Of a DNA stretch of 64,000 bases, positions 55,767-63,763 are shown piece by piece (position 1 is the first letter of the stretch; each line of letters opens with the position of its first letter). Source of the stretch: Enhygromyxa salina (GTDB taxonomy: Bacteria; Myxococcota_A; Polyangia; Nannocystales; Nannocystaceae); the NCBI RefSeq assembly GCF_000737335.2, contig NZ_JMCC02000010.1, positions 107,923-171,922 of the forward strand, written 5' to 3'. The position numbers were made by a program, and so were the translations under genes. A model generated the notes under the pieces. It had not been told where the DNA came from and did not search any database. It was given only the letters and a program-made list of their open reading frames with translations.

Positions 55767-56363
55767 GTGGCCGACTCGAGCAATGTAACCACGCCATCGC
55801 CCGCCCAGAGCCCCCGCGAGCAGGCCCTGGCGGCTGCAGTTCAAGCGTTGTTGCGGGCGTGCGATCTCGATCTCGAGCACAGCGATCTCGTTGGCACACC
55901 CAAGCGAGTGGCGCGGCTGTGGAGCAGCTTGGTGCTGTCGGGCTACGACGCCGATCCGGCTCAGATCCTTGGCGATCCGGTGCTCGGCGAAGGCGACACG
56001 GAGCTGGTGGTCGTGCGCGACCTTCCTTGCCACGGCATGTGCCCGCACCACCTGATGCCGTGGGTTGGCCAGGCAACGGTCGCGTACCTGCCCGCTGCCA
56101 AGCTCGTTGGGTTTGGCCGGCTCAACGATCTGGTCCACTGCTTTACCCGACGGCTGACCCTGCAAGAGCGGGTCTGCAACGACATCGCCGACGCCTTGAT
56201 GCAGCACCTGTCGGCCCGCGGAGCGGCGTGCGTGATCACGGGGCAGCACAACTGCCTCAATGTCCCCGACGACAAGCACGGAACACGGGTGGTCACAGCG
56301 TCCTATCGGGGCGAGATCAAGACCCGGCCGGATCTGCAGGCCCAGCTCATCTCGCGCGGGTGA
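55767..56363 (+). CDS. folE: Divergent GTP cyclohydrolase I (FolE-like)
   Basis: A 198-residue protein with FolE-like layout: LVGTPKRVARLWSSLVLSGY, zinc ligands Cys92 and His95 in CPHHLMPW, and Cys163 in GQHNCLNV. FolE makes dihydroneopterin triphosphate from GTP, the first step of folate synthesis. However, residues that contact GTP in the E. coli enzyme differ: the SK pair is GR (117-118), the following Arg is Asp121, and the Arg after the last Cys is replaced (no CMxxRG). The family call is good but the substrate may not be GTP. The start is GTG 55767. It precedes the LON-domain gene by 106 bp on the same strand. Confidence 0.82.
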   Translation: MADSSNVTTPSPAQSPREQALAAAVQALLRACDLDLEHSDLVGTPKRVARLWSSLVLSGYDADPAQILGDPVLGEGDTELVVVRDLPCHGMCPHHLMPWVGQATVAYLPAAKLVGFGRLNDLVHCFTRRLTLQERVCNDIADALMQHLSARGAACVITGQHNCLNVPDDKHGTRVVTASYRGEIKTRPDLQAQLISRG

Positions 56364-56469
56364 GCTTCGAGCGCCGCGCGGCGCGGCTCGCGAAGCGCGG
56401 GCTTGGCGAGCCCCCAAGCGACGGATTCTGCTCGCCAAGGCATGCTGATAGGTCTAGGCTGCCTCCGCA

Positions 56470-57228
56470 ATGCTGGACCTGGATCGACTGCCAGCGCCCG
56501 ACGTCCTCGCGGCGCTGCCGATCTTTCCGCTGCCAAACGTCGTGTTCCTGCCCAACATGGTGCTGCCGCTCAATGTGTTCGAGCCGCGCTACCTCGACCT
56601 CGTCGATCATGTCCTCGATGGCGGCATGCACCTTGGGGTGCCACTGCTGCGGCCCGACCCCAGCTTGCTCGAGCCGTCGGATCTGTCGCTCCCCGTCCAC
56701 GATCCGGGCGATGAGCGTCCCGCGATCGAGGCGGTGTTGGGCATCGGCCGGCTGATCGCGCACCAGCGCCTCCCCGACGGCCGGCGCTTCATTCGTCTCG
56801 AGGGCCTGGGTCGGGTGCGCGTCAAAGAAGAGCTCGCCCAAGCCGAGGGCGGATTCCGCCGGGTCGCCGTCGAGGCGCTGCCCGAGCAGCTGCCCGGCGA
56901 CACCCACGCGCTCGAGGTGCTCAAGGCGCAGGTCGAGCGCATGGCCGAGACCTTCGACGAAGACGACCGCCAGATGATCCTCACCGTGCTCGAGATGGAG
57001 GACCCGCGGGTCACGATCTACGCGATCGCCTCGTTGGTCCCCAGCGTGGAGATCATGCGCGCTGCACGGCGGCGTCGCTCGCTCGGCGGCGCGATGCCAC
57101 ACCTGCGGCTGCAGCAGCGCTGCCTGTCCGCCGCCGACGCGGACCTGCGGGTCGGGCTGCTGAGCGAGCGGGCGCAGTCGCTGATCGACGTGCTGGGCGA
57201 GTCCGGCTCGTTCCCGTTGCTGAACTAG
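56470..57228 (+). CDS. LON peptidase substrate-binding-domain protein
   Basis: A 252-residue protein with a full-length LON N-terminal-type domain: LPIFPLPNVVFLPNMVLPLNVF, EPRYLDLVDHV, GIGRLIAHQRLPDGR, and RRVAVEALPEQLPGD-like strands. No ATPase or Ser-Lys protease domain is present, so it is a stand-alone LON substrate-binding protein. These may recruit substrates or bind nucleic acids; the role is not known. The 3' end is immediately followed by the repeat array. Start at ATG 56470. Confidence 0.92.
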   Translation: MLDLDRLPAPDVLAALPIFPLPNVVFLPNMVLPLNVFEPRYLDLVDHVLDGGMHLGVPLLRPDPSLLEPSDLSLPVHDPGDERPAIEAVLGIGRLIAHQRLPDGRRFIRLEGLGRVRVKEELAQAEGGFRRVAVEALPEQLPGDTHALEVLKAQVERMAETFDEDDRQMILTVLEMEDPRVTIYAIASLVPSVEIMRAARRRRSLGGAMPHLRLQQRCLSAADADLRVGLLSERAQSLIDVLGESGSFPLLN

Positions 57229-57234
57229 CTTTTA

Positions 57235-57549
57235 CCCCCACAGGCGGTTTGGCACTTCGCGGTCACTCGCTTCGCTCGCTCCCAATGGGGTGTTTGTTTG
57301 CGGGGGTATGATTGGCCCCCTGGTAGGGGGCAGCTTAATTAGACCCCCACAGGCGGTTTGGCACTTCGCGGTCACTCGCTTCGCTCGCTCCCAATGGGGT
57401 GTTTGTTTGCGGGGGTATGATTGGCCCCCTGGTAGGGGGCAGCTTAATTAGACCCCCACAGGCGGTTTGGCACTTCGCGGTCACTCGCTTCGCTCGCTCC
57501 CAATGGGGTGTTTGTTTGCGGGGGTATGATTGGCCCCCTGGGAGGGGGC
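57235..57549. repeat. Three tandem copies of a 109-bp repeat
   Basis: Units start at 57235, 57344 and 57453, nearly identical, beginning CCCCCACAGGCGGTTTGG. Each has a C5/G5 hairpin pair and a second hairpin GCCCCCTGGTAGGGGGC, so RNA from it would be highly structured. The 109-bp period is not a multiple of three, so it is not coding. The third copy is cut at its 3' part and continues into another repeat family. Confidence 0.95.
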
Positions 57550-57707
57550 TCTTGTCTGAGCATCTACGGTAAGCACAGGGCGCTCCATTCGTTTTTTGGC
57601 CCCTACAGTCGCTTTGGGCCCCTGGGAGGGGGCTCTTGTCTGAGCATCTACGGTAAACACAGGGCGCTCCATTCGCTTTTTGGCCCCTACAGTCGCTTTG
57701 GGCGCTC
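57536..57707. repeat. 84-bp repeat family, two copies plus fragments
   Basis: Copies starting near 57549 and 57633 share CTCTTGTCTGAGCATCTACG and GGGCGCTCCATTCG. Shorter fragments of the unit continue to about 57800. The period is 84 bp, a multiple of three, so it stays in frame, but the translated repeats are not convincing. It is embedded in the 109-bp array. Confidence 0.9.
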
Positions 57708-57821
57708 CATTCGCTTTGGCCCCTACATTCGCTTGGGCCCCTGGGAGCCCTGGGAGGGGGCGGGGGCGCTCCATTCGTTTTTTGGCCCCCTACAGTCGCT
57801 TTGGCACTTTGCCTTTTTTGG

Positions 57822-57900
57822 ACCCCCCCACAGGCGGTTGGGGCTTTAGGGTCACCGCTTCGCGCGCTCCCAATGGGATGTTTGCTCTGGGCCCCTGATG
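57822..57900. repeat. Degenerate end copy of the 109-bp repeat
   Basis: CCCCCCCACAGGCGGTTGGG and GCTCCCAATGGGATGTTTG resemble the 109-bp unit with substitutions. It marks the array's right end just before the next gene. Confidence 0.7.
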
Positions 57901-57908
57901 CTCGCCCG

Positions 57909-58589
57909 TTAGCGCGGCTTCGGGCGACCGGTGTAGATCATGATTCCGCTCATCACGCTCGCCCCTCCGTCGTAGCCAAGCGCATGGCCAGGGGACTGTC
58001 CGCCAACCTCGAACTGCACGGATGCTCGGTCGGTGAGCTTGAACTCGACTCCCAGGTGGCCGCCACCACCCATGGCGTAGCGCTGATCCATGTTGCTCGG
58101 ATCGAGGCGCATGGGGGTTGGCGGGTCGAGGCGGATGCCCACCCAGGCGCCGCCGCCTCCGTAGACGCGGAGCACTCCCAGCATGACGGGGCTGCGACCA
58201 AACAGCTCGAGGCCGTGGTTGAACACCGGATCAAACACGCTGTCGGGGCCGGGGCCGCTGTCCGCGTAGACCATGGTCCCGCGCACGCGCGCGCCGAGGA
58301 ACTGGCCAATTCGCCACCCGAACGGGATGTCGACCTTCAGGGTCTGTGCGAAGTGGGCGCGGCCCCAAAAACCGACGTCGTATCCGATCCCGACGCCGCG
58401 CCAGATTCGGTTGGCGCGATCGATCTCGGCTGGCGTTGGCATGGGCCCAAGCGCGGGAGCTCGAGGTTGCGCGGCCAAGCTCTCGATCGTTGGCTCGGGC
58501 ACCGGGTCTGGCGAGGGCTCGGTCGCCGAGGCGAGCGAAGGTAGGGCCAGGGCGGCCGCGAACGAGAGCAGGAAGATCGCGCGTTGCAT
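57909..58589 (-). CDS. Exported beta-rich protein, possibly outer-membrane barrel
   Basis: A 226-residue protein with a Sec signal peptide (FLLSFAAALALPSLASA at the start) and then Pro-rich residues 25-50. The mature part has alternating aromatic and glycine-rich strands (GVGIGYDVGFWGRAHFAQTL, VRGTMVYADSGPG, LGVEFKLTDRASVQFEVGG) ending in a charged residue, as in small outer-membrane beta-barrels. The C-terminal aromatic is not in the exact barrel signature, so a secreted beta protein is equally possible. ATG 58589 is the start. It is transcribed towards the repeat array, which begins 9 bp after its stop. Confidence 0.75.
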   Translation of the reverse strand: MQRAIFLLSFAAALALPSLASATEPSPDPVPEPTIESLAAQPRAPALGPMPTPAEIDRANRIWRGVGIGYDVGFWGRAHFAQTLKVDIPFGWRIGQFLGARVRGTMVYADSGPGPDSVFDPVFNHGLELFGRSPVMLGVLRVYGGGGAWVGIRLDPPTPMRLDPSNMDQRYAMGGGGHLGVEFKLTDRASVQFEVGGQSPGHALGYDGGASVMSGIMIYTGRPKPR

Positions 58590-58814
58590 CTCCGAACCTG
58601 TAGGTCGGAGCGCGCGCGCTCGCGGGGGCAATATCTACGCCTGCGCGGGGCATTGGCAGCGCGGACTTGCGGCCCTCGACGAGCGCTGTTCGGCTCGGTT
58701 CATCGGCCAATTCGCGAGCGCGCGCGGGAGCCAAGCTGAACACGCAGGCCTGGGCGCGGCTGGGGTTCTGACCATGTTCGCGAACGAAACCTAGGCTGGA
58801 AGCTCCCAACGTGC

Positions 58815-58848
58815 AGCGGGCGCCAACCGAAGTCGACGCCCGCTTTCT
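58815..58848. terminator. Hairpin between exported protein and DUF2330 genes
   Basis: AGCGGGCG (58815-58822) pairs with CGCCCGCT (58837-58844) and TTCT follows on the plus side. It lies past the DUF2330 stop on the minus strand, where no T-run is present, so its strength there is doubtful. Confidence 0.45.
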
Positions 58849-58880
58849 AGAACCCCGCAGGGGGCACTAGGTGCGCCCGG

Positions 58881-60662
58881 CTACTCGCTGCGACGGCGGC
58901 GGACGAGGCCCATCAGACCCAGCGCCGCGAACCCGAGCAACGCACCGCCGACCGGCTCGTCGTCGTTCGCCGAGCAACCGCAGCCGCTGGCGAGGCCGCC
59001 GTCGTCGATCCCCGCGTCGCCATCGTCGGCGCCGCCGTCCTCGTTGCCCATGCCCTTGCCCTGGTTGTAGGCGTCGAGCAGCTCGTTGATCTTCTCGGTG
59101 TTGTCGACCAAGTTGATGAGCGGGGCGTTGTCGGCCATGCCGTCTTGGTCGATGTCCTCGTCCCAGGGCATCTCGTCCTGGAAGTCCGGCCACACCAGCG
59201 GGTCACCAGCGGGGAAGTAGACCTGACGCCCGTCGGGCAGCTCGAAGGTGGTGCTGCCGTCGCAGTGCAGGGTCTGGGTGCCAAGCCGCTGCGGCGCGAC
59301 GTCGGGCAAGGTGGAGTTCGAGCGGAACATCGGGTCCGCGTTCATCTCGCTGGGCGAGATCGTGGTGTACATGCGGGTCAGGTACGGGTTGTCCTGGACC
59401 AGGTTGAACGCGCGCAGACCGGGCTTGAAGATCCGCTCGTCGAGCATCGCCGCGAACGCGGCGGCGTCCCAGGCGGCCAGGTCGATCTGGTCGACGAAGC
59501 ACTCGAGGCAGTCGTAGAACTCGACCGGCTCGACGCCATCGGGGACCGGGATGAACTGGTCGAGCGCGCTCTGGACCAGCGGGTGCTGGGGGATGCAGAC
59601 GAAGTCCCAGTCGAGGTCGCAGAAGATCAGGTTTTGCTGCGTCAGCAGGTCGATCGCGCCGATCGGGCTGTCGACCAACGCGGCGTAGGGCGCGGGGTCC
59701 CAGCTTTGGTCGTAGACCCCAAACGTCGAGATCACGTCGCTGGTGCCGGCGTACTCGGTCACGAACGCGTTGCCATCGGCCTCTTGCGCGTCGACGGCCA
59801 TCGAGATGACCTCTTTGTAGTTGGCCGCGTTGTTGAACCAGTCGAGCTTCAACGAGTTGATGAGCACGTGCCGGTAGTTGACCGGGACCACGCGGGCGTC
59901 ACCCAAGAAGAAGGTGCGGATGTCCATGTCGTCGGCCGCGGCGATCGCCGTGAGCCGGAGCGGCACGCAGGGCTCGACGCCGTCGTAGCGGATCACGATC
60001 GGGTGGATGTCGGCGAGATCGGTCTCGACGCCAAGCTTGAGCGCGACGAACAGGAACTCCTCTTCGAGGTAGGTGGCGAGGATCGGCTCGGCGTTGGGAT
60101 CTTGCTGGTAGCCGTTGTCGCCGAGCCAGGTCATCACGCTCTCGACCGTACCGCCCTCGAGCACCGCGTAGTCGAACGCGCCGACGCTGCCCTTGGCCAC
60201 GATGTTGGGGCCACCACCATCATCGCCGTCGCCGTCGCCGGGGTCTCCGCCGTCGTCGCCCGTGCTGTTGGCACCGCCCTCGCCACCGAAGTCGTCGCCA
60301 CCGTCGCCGCAAAAATCGTTCTGGCTCTGCACGCCGTAGTTCGGGACCGAGCCGGCGAGCATGTTGTCGAACAGGAACTGCGAGCCAACCGCGAACTCGG
60401 GCACCGAAGAGACCGGGATCACCCACGCGAATTTCTCGGCGTTGGTGTCGGGGTCGATCTGGATCTGGATGTGCGCTTCGACGTAGTCCTCGCCGATCTT
60501 GAACAGGATGTTCTCGCCGGTTTGATCGACGGGCATCGTGGTCGGACCGCTGTCGCAGAAGTTGCCACCGCAGGCTTCGGCCTCGGACGGGAGCAGGAGA
60601 GGAGCAGCGACGGCCAGCGCCGAGCAGGCCGCGAGAGATGCAAATCGAAGGGTCTTGGACAT
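58881..60662 (-). CDS. DUF2330 secreted protein with MYXO-CTERM-like tail (second)
   Basis: A 593-residue paralogue of the protein at 27002. It has a signal peptide (LAACSALAVAAPLLLPSEAE), the DUF2330 start ACGGNFCDSGPTTMPVDQTG, KFAWVIPVSSVPEFAVG and EPCVPLRLTAIAAADDMDIR shared with the other copy. It carries an inserted acidic GD/Gly linker (about residues 120-155) that the first copy lacks. The C-terminus has GCGCSAND, then a Gly/Leu helix (GALLGFAALGLMGLV) and RRRRSE, the MYXO-CTERM-like pattern. It would be exported and processed at the envelope. The function is unknown. An inverted repeat and direct repeats lie upstream of its start. Confidence 0.9.
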   Translation of the reverse strand: MSKTLRFASLAACSALAVAAPLLLPSEAEACGGNFCDSGPTTMPVDQTGENILFKIGEDYVEAHIQIQIDPDTNAEKFAWVIPVSSVPEFAVGSQFLFDNMLAGSVPNYGVQSQNDFCGDGGDDFGGEGGANSTGDDGGDPGDGDGDDGGGPNIVAKGSVGAFDYAVLEGGTVESVMTWLGDNGYQQDPNAEPILATYLEEEFLFVALKLGVETDLADIHPIVIRYDGVEPCVPLRLTAIAAADDMDIRTFFLGDARVVPVNYRHVLINSLKLDWFNNAANYKEVISMAVDAQEADGNAFVTEYAGTSDVISTFGVYDQSWDPAPYAALVDSPIGAIDLLTQQNLIFCDLDWDFVCIPQHPLVQSALDQFIPVPDGVEPVEFYDCLECFVDQIDLAAWDAAAFAAMLDERIFKPGLRAFNLVQDNPYLTRMYTTISPSEMNADPMFRSNSTLPDVAPQRLGTQTLHCDGSTTFELPDGRQVYFPAGDPLVWPDFQDEMPWDEDIDQDGMADNAPLINLVDNTEKINELLDAYNQGKGMGNEDGGADDGDAGIDDGGLASGCGCSANDDEPVGGALLGFAALGLMGLVRRRRSE

Positions 60663-60678
60663 GTTGTTGTCTCTGGGT

Positions 60679-60698
60679 AGAGAGGTAAGTGCCTCTCT
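60679..60698. promoter_or_regulatory. AGAGAGG-N6-CCTCTCT inverted repeat
   Basis: A perfect 7-bp inverted repeat with a 6-bp spacer lies 17 bp upstream of the DUF2330 ATG, near where a repressor could block transcription or a leader hairpin could form. Confidence 0.4.
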
Positions 60699-60725
60699 TG
60701 TGCCATGGGTGGTTGGATCCGATCG

Positions 60726-60762
60726 CGGCGATCTTCACGAAAGTTCGGCGATCCTCGTGAAA
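60726..60762. promoter_or_regulatory. 17-bp direct repeats upstream of DUF2330 gene
   Basis: CGGCGATCTTCACGAAA and CGGCGATCCTCGTGAAA (60726-60742 and 60746-60762) are direct repeats with three mismatches at a 20-bp period. Their spacing suits a dimer binding twice on one helix face. Confidence 0.4.
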
Positions 60763-60998
60763 CACTGATTTGGGACAGTACGTCGCAAACGACAGCGTCC
60801 TCGGCCTGAGCGGTGGCTCCAGGTCGAGGACGCGTTCGCGCGTTAGGCGCTGGGCTGTGCTTCTCGGGGGTGCGCGTCGGGGCACTTTCGCACTGGGCCC
60901 AGGGGGGCCCTCGCCGAACACCAGACGCGCGCCGTGGCCTGGTTCGACGCGAGCGCCACGGGCCGCTCCGGCACTAGGTCGTTTCGTATCGTGGGATC

Positions 60999-62627
60999 GT
61001 GCTCGAGCAGCTGTATCGCCTGGCCTACGACCATCTCTCGCACCCCACTGCCTACTTTCCGCCGCGGCTGTCGGCCCCGCGCATGCACGACGCCGCCCTC
61101 GCCCTCGGTGGTCTCGAGCTCCTTGGGGGAGAGACGCTGATCGCCGTGGTCGAGAGCAGCGACCCGCCCGCGGCCAGCTTTTCGGGGCTGTGGATCACCG
61201 ACCGCCGGATCATGGCGACCGAGCCGCTCTCCTCGATCCCGTTGACCATGCTGGAGGACGCGCGAGGCGGCGTTCGAGCGCCTCGCTCCCTCGAGATCGC
61301 CACGCCGCAGGGCGCGGTGCACATCGAGCTCGACGCTGCACAGGCAGTGGCCGCGTTTGTCCGTGCCGTGATCGGCGAGATTCCTCTGGAGGCCCGCAAG
61401 CCGATCGAGCGCCCGCTGTGTGTACCGCAGCAGGGAGACCCGCTCGGGGTCGTGCCCTACTGCGCGGGGCACCTCGACCCCAGGGTGGTGACGCTGTTCG
61501 GGTTGGGCTCGATCCTCGCGCTTCGTGATCAGCAGGGACGGGAGCAGGGGCAGGAGTTGGCGTGGCGTGGCGCGGTGCTCCAGCGCACGCTCGACTGGGG
61601 TCGCGCGATCATTCAGGGAGTCGGAGGCTGGGCGTGGCTCGGGCTGGTCCCACGCCAGGACTTCGCGAGCATGCTCATCGCGATTCTGGGGACCCCGCAG
61701 CAGCAATGGACCGACCCCAATGGCAGCTGGGGCTACGACTTCCTCATCCCCGCCGAGCGGGCGCGGTGGCTCGAGGCGACCGCTGGCGTCCGGGACTGGG
61801 TGCTCGACGCAGCGCTCAGCTTGCGCGTCGTGTGCTGGGACCACGCGTGGATGACGACCTTCACCCTCGAGCCCAGCGTCGAGCTGCCTCCGTCACGGGC
61901 GCGGGCGGTCCGGGCTTGGGCGCACGCCGTGCTCGTCGCCTACGAGGCCCGGGCGATCTTGCTTCGGGCCCTCGATGGGGGGTGGCAGACATCGATGGAT
62001 CGTCTGCTGCTCCGGGACCCGAGCCAGGTGCTGGCGCACCTCGAGGCCGACCTGGGGAGCGTGGATATCTCGGCTTTCTATCCCGCGCAGGATCCCGCGA
62101 CCATGGTTGCGATCGACGATCGCACCGCCGCGATCTTGGCCGAGGTCGAGGCGACTCCGCTCGACGAGATGACACGGCGGGCGCGGGCGGCCTGGGAGGA
62201 CGCCCGCTGCGGAGGACAGGCCGAGGCGATGCTCGAGGCGGCCTTGGGCCTGCAACATGTCAACGCCTGGTCCGAGTCGATCGCGGCCTACGGGGCGGTG
62301 CTCGAGCTCCACCCCGAGCAACGTACCGAGGCCTTGCAGGGGATCGGAGACAACCACCTGTTCCTGTTCGAGCTGGGCCCGGCGCTGGGCCTGCGCATCG
62401 ACGCGCGCGCCGAGCTCGAGGCGGCGCTCGCGGCCTACGAGGCGGCGCTGGCCGATCCTGACCCCTACGTTCCCGGGCTCGTGGAGCACAACTACTGGGA
62501 GGCTACGTGCGGTCTCGCCGAGCGACTCGATGCCGACGCGAGGGGCGAGGTTCTGCGTCGCTACATCGAGCGCTTTCCCACTGGCGAGCACCGGCCCGAT
62601 GCCAACCGCTTGCTCGCGTCTTTGTAG
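60999..62627 (+). CDS. Unknown soluble protein with TPR-like C-terminus
   Basis: A 542-residue protein starting with GTG 60999. The N-terminal part has strands such as SGLWITDRRIMATEPLSSIP resembling a PH-like/GRAM domain. The C-terminal 200 residues are Ala/Glu-rich helices (EAMLEAALGLQHVNAWSES, then AYGAVLELHPEQRTEALQGI) of the TPR kind. No membrane or signal sequence is seen. I cannot assign a function. It is separated from the next plus-strand gene by 74 bp. The divergent promoter region shared with DUF2330 lies upstream. Confidence 0.7.
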   Translation: MLEQLYRLAYDHLSHPTAYFPPRLSAPRMHDAALALGGLELLGGETLIAVVESSDPPAASFSGLWITDRRIMATEPLSSIPLTMLEDARGGVRAPRSLEIATPQGAVHIELDAAQAVAAFVRAVIGEIPLEARKPIERPLCVPQQGDPLGVVPYCAGHLDPRVVTLFGLGSILALRDQQGREQGQELAWRGAVLQRTLDWGRAIIQGVGGWAWLGLVPRQDFASMLIAILGTPQQQWTDPNGSWGYDFLIPAERARWLEATAGVRDWVLDAALSLRVVCWDHAWMTTFTLEPSVELPPSRARAVRAWAHAVLVAYEARAILLRALDGGWQTSMDRLLLRDPSQVLAHLEADLGSVDISAFYPAQDPATMVAIDDRTAAILAEVEATPLDEMTRRARAAWEDARCGGQAEAMLEAALGLQHVNAWSESIAAYGAVLELHPEQRTEALQGIGDNHLFLFELGPALGLRIDARAELEAALAAYEAALADPDPYVPGLVEHNYWEATCGLAERLDADARGEVLRRYIERFPTGEHRPDANRLLASL

Positions 62628-62701
62628 GAGCCTGCAGTATGCGTTGGGGCTCGTTGTAGTCGGGAACGCGGCCAGTCACCCACTGCGCCCGCGCATGCGG
62701 T

Positions 62702-63763
62702 ATGACGCTGCACACCATGACTGCGCGAGAGCTTGTGGGTACGTGGACGCCGCTGCCTCTGCTTGGGCCGGCGGGCGATCAGCTGAGGGGCAGCGTAATT
62801 ACCATCGGCGCCGCCGGAACGTTCTTGAGCGTCTGCGAGAAGGGGCTGCCGCCTTGGGTTCGCCTTGGGCGCTGGGAGCATGGGGCCTGGGAGTGGAGCG
62901 CGGCGTGGACCGTGCCGCCGCCACCCAACGACGACGGCGCCCCCGCGCGGTGGAGCTCTCACATCGACTCGGTCGACTCGGTGTGGCTCGACATCGACCG
63001 CCTCGACCCGCTGCGAATTGCGATCAACCGGACCGAGTATCAAGGCGGCAGCCATGGTGTGGTGGTTGGCCGCTGGGGCGGTGACTTCGAGGAGATCCGG
63101 TCCCCGACCGACTCGGACATTCGCTTCGGTCAGCCGATCGTGCTGCGCGGCGACGAGCTGTGGTCGCACGACACGAGCGAGCTGTGGCACTTCCGACGCA
63201 GCGGGGGGGCCTGGCATGGCACGTCGACGGATTGCACGCCGCAGTTTTGTGAGGGCCGCGACGAGCTTGGGTGGGTCGCCGATGTTGCGCCCGATGGGCG
63301 TTGGTTGGTGCTGGATGTGTGGGGTTGCGTGGCGGTGTTCGAGCGCAGGGCGGCGGCGGGCGGCGGGGGTGAACGGTTTGCTTGGACCCGAACGCTGGCG
63401 TCTGGGGGGTCGGTGGAAGCGCTGGGGCAGACGCCGAATGGTTTGGTTGTTGTGTATCGCGACGGGGAAGGTGTGGGGGTGGAGATCGTGTTGTATGACG
63501 AAGACTTGCGGGTGATTCGGCGGTGGGCAGTCGATGGGGGGGGGCGGGCTGGCTCTGCTTTCATTGAGGGGCGTCGGGTTGTTTTGCATGGCGAGGGGGT
63601 GTTGCTGGTGTTTGATCTGTTTGCGGGGGTGGTGACTCACCGGCTGGTGCTTCCGCCTGAGCTGGCGGTGCGGCGGCATGCGTTGAGCGCGTGTGTTCGG
63701 GTGTTTGGTGGATTGGTGTGTGTGGTGTCGCGTGGAGCGATCGGGGTTTATGAGCTGGCGTAG
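62702..63763 (+). CDS. Unknown beta-propeller-like protein
   Basis: A 353-residue protein starting at ATG 62702 (ATG 62717 is also in frame). It has regular strands with conserved Trp/Gly: VVVGRWGGDFEEIRSPTD, VLRGDELWSHDTSELWHF and WVADVAPDGRWLVLDVWG, as in WD40- or NHL-like propellers, but no exact repeat consensus was found. It has no signal peptide. Its last third changes to G/T-rich codons (Gly GGG, Leu TTG), unlike the first part. It follows the TPR-like gene by 74 bp on the same strand. Confidence 0.65.
   Translation: MTLHTMTARELVGTWTPLPLLGPAGDQLRGSVITIGAAGTFLSVCEKGLPPWVRLGRWEHGAWEWSAAWTVPPPPNDDGAPARWSSHIDSVDSVWLDIDRLDPLRIAINRTEYQGGSHGVVVGRWGGDFEEIRSPTDSDIRFGQPIVLRGDELWSHDTSELWHFRRSGGAWHGTSTDCTPQFCEGRDELGWVADVAPDGRWLVLDVWGCVAVFERRAAAGGGGERFAWTRTLASGGSVEALGQTPNGLVVVYRDGEGVGVEIVLYDEDLRVIRRWAVDGGGRAGSAFIEGRRVVLHGEGVLLVFDLFAGVVTHRLVLPPELAVRRHALSACVRVFGGLVCVVSRGAIGVYELA

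Larger units (their letters stand above)
60663..60998. other. Intergenic region with operator-like repeats
   Basis: 336 bp between the divergent DUF2330 gene and the 60999 gene, with no supported gene. It contains a 7-bp inverted repeat at 60679-60698 and a 17-bp direct repeat pair at 60726-60762, both upstream of the DUF2330 start. Confidence 0.5.

Noticed and set aside
57235..57549. Possible CRISPR array
   Set aside because: The repeat unit is 109 bp and copies are directly contiguous with no unique spacers, and no cas genes are near.
57481..57774. Minus-strand frame encoding a repeated 28-residue unit
   Set aside because: It simply reads the 84-bp DNA repeat; the residues are low-complexity and there is no start context or family match.
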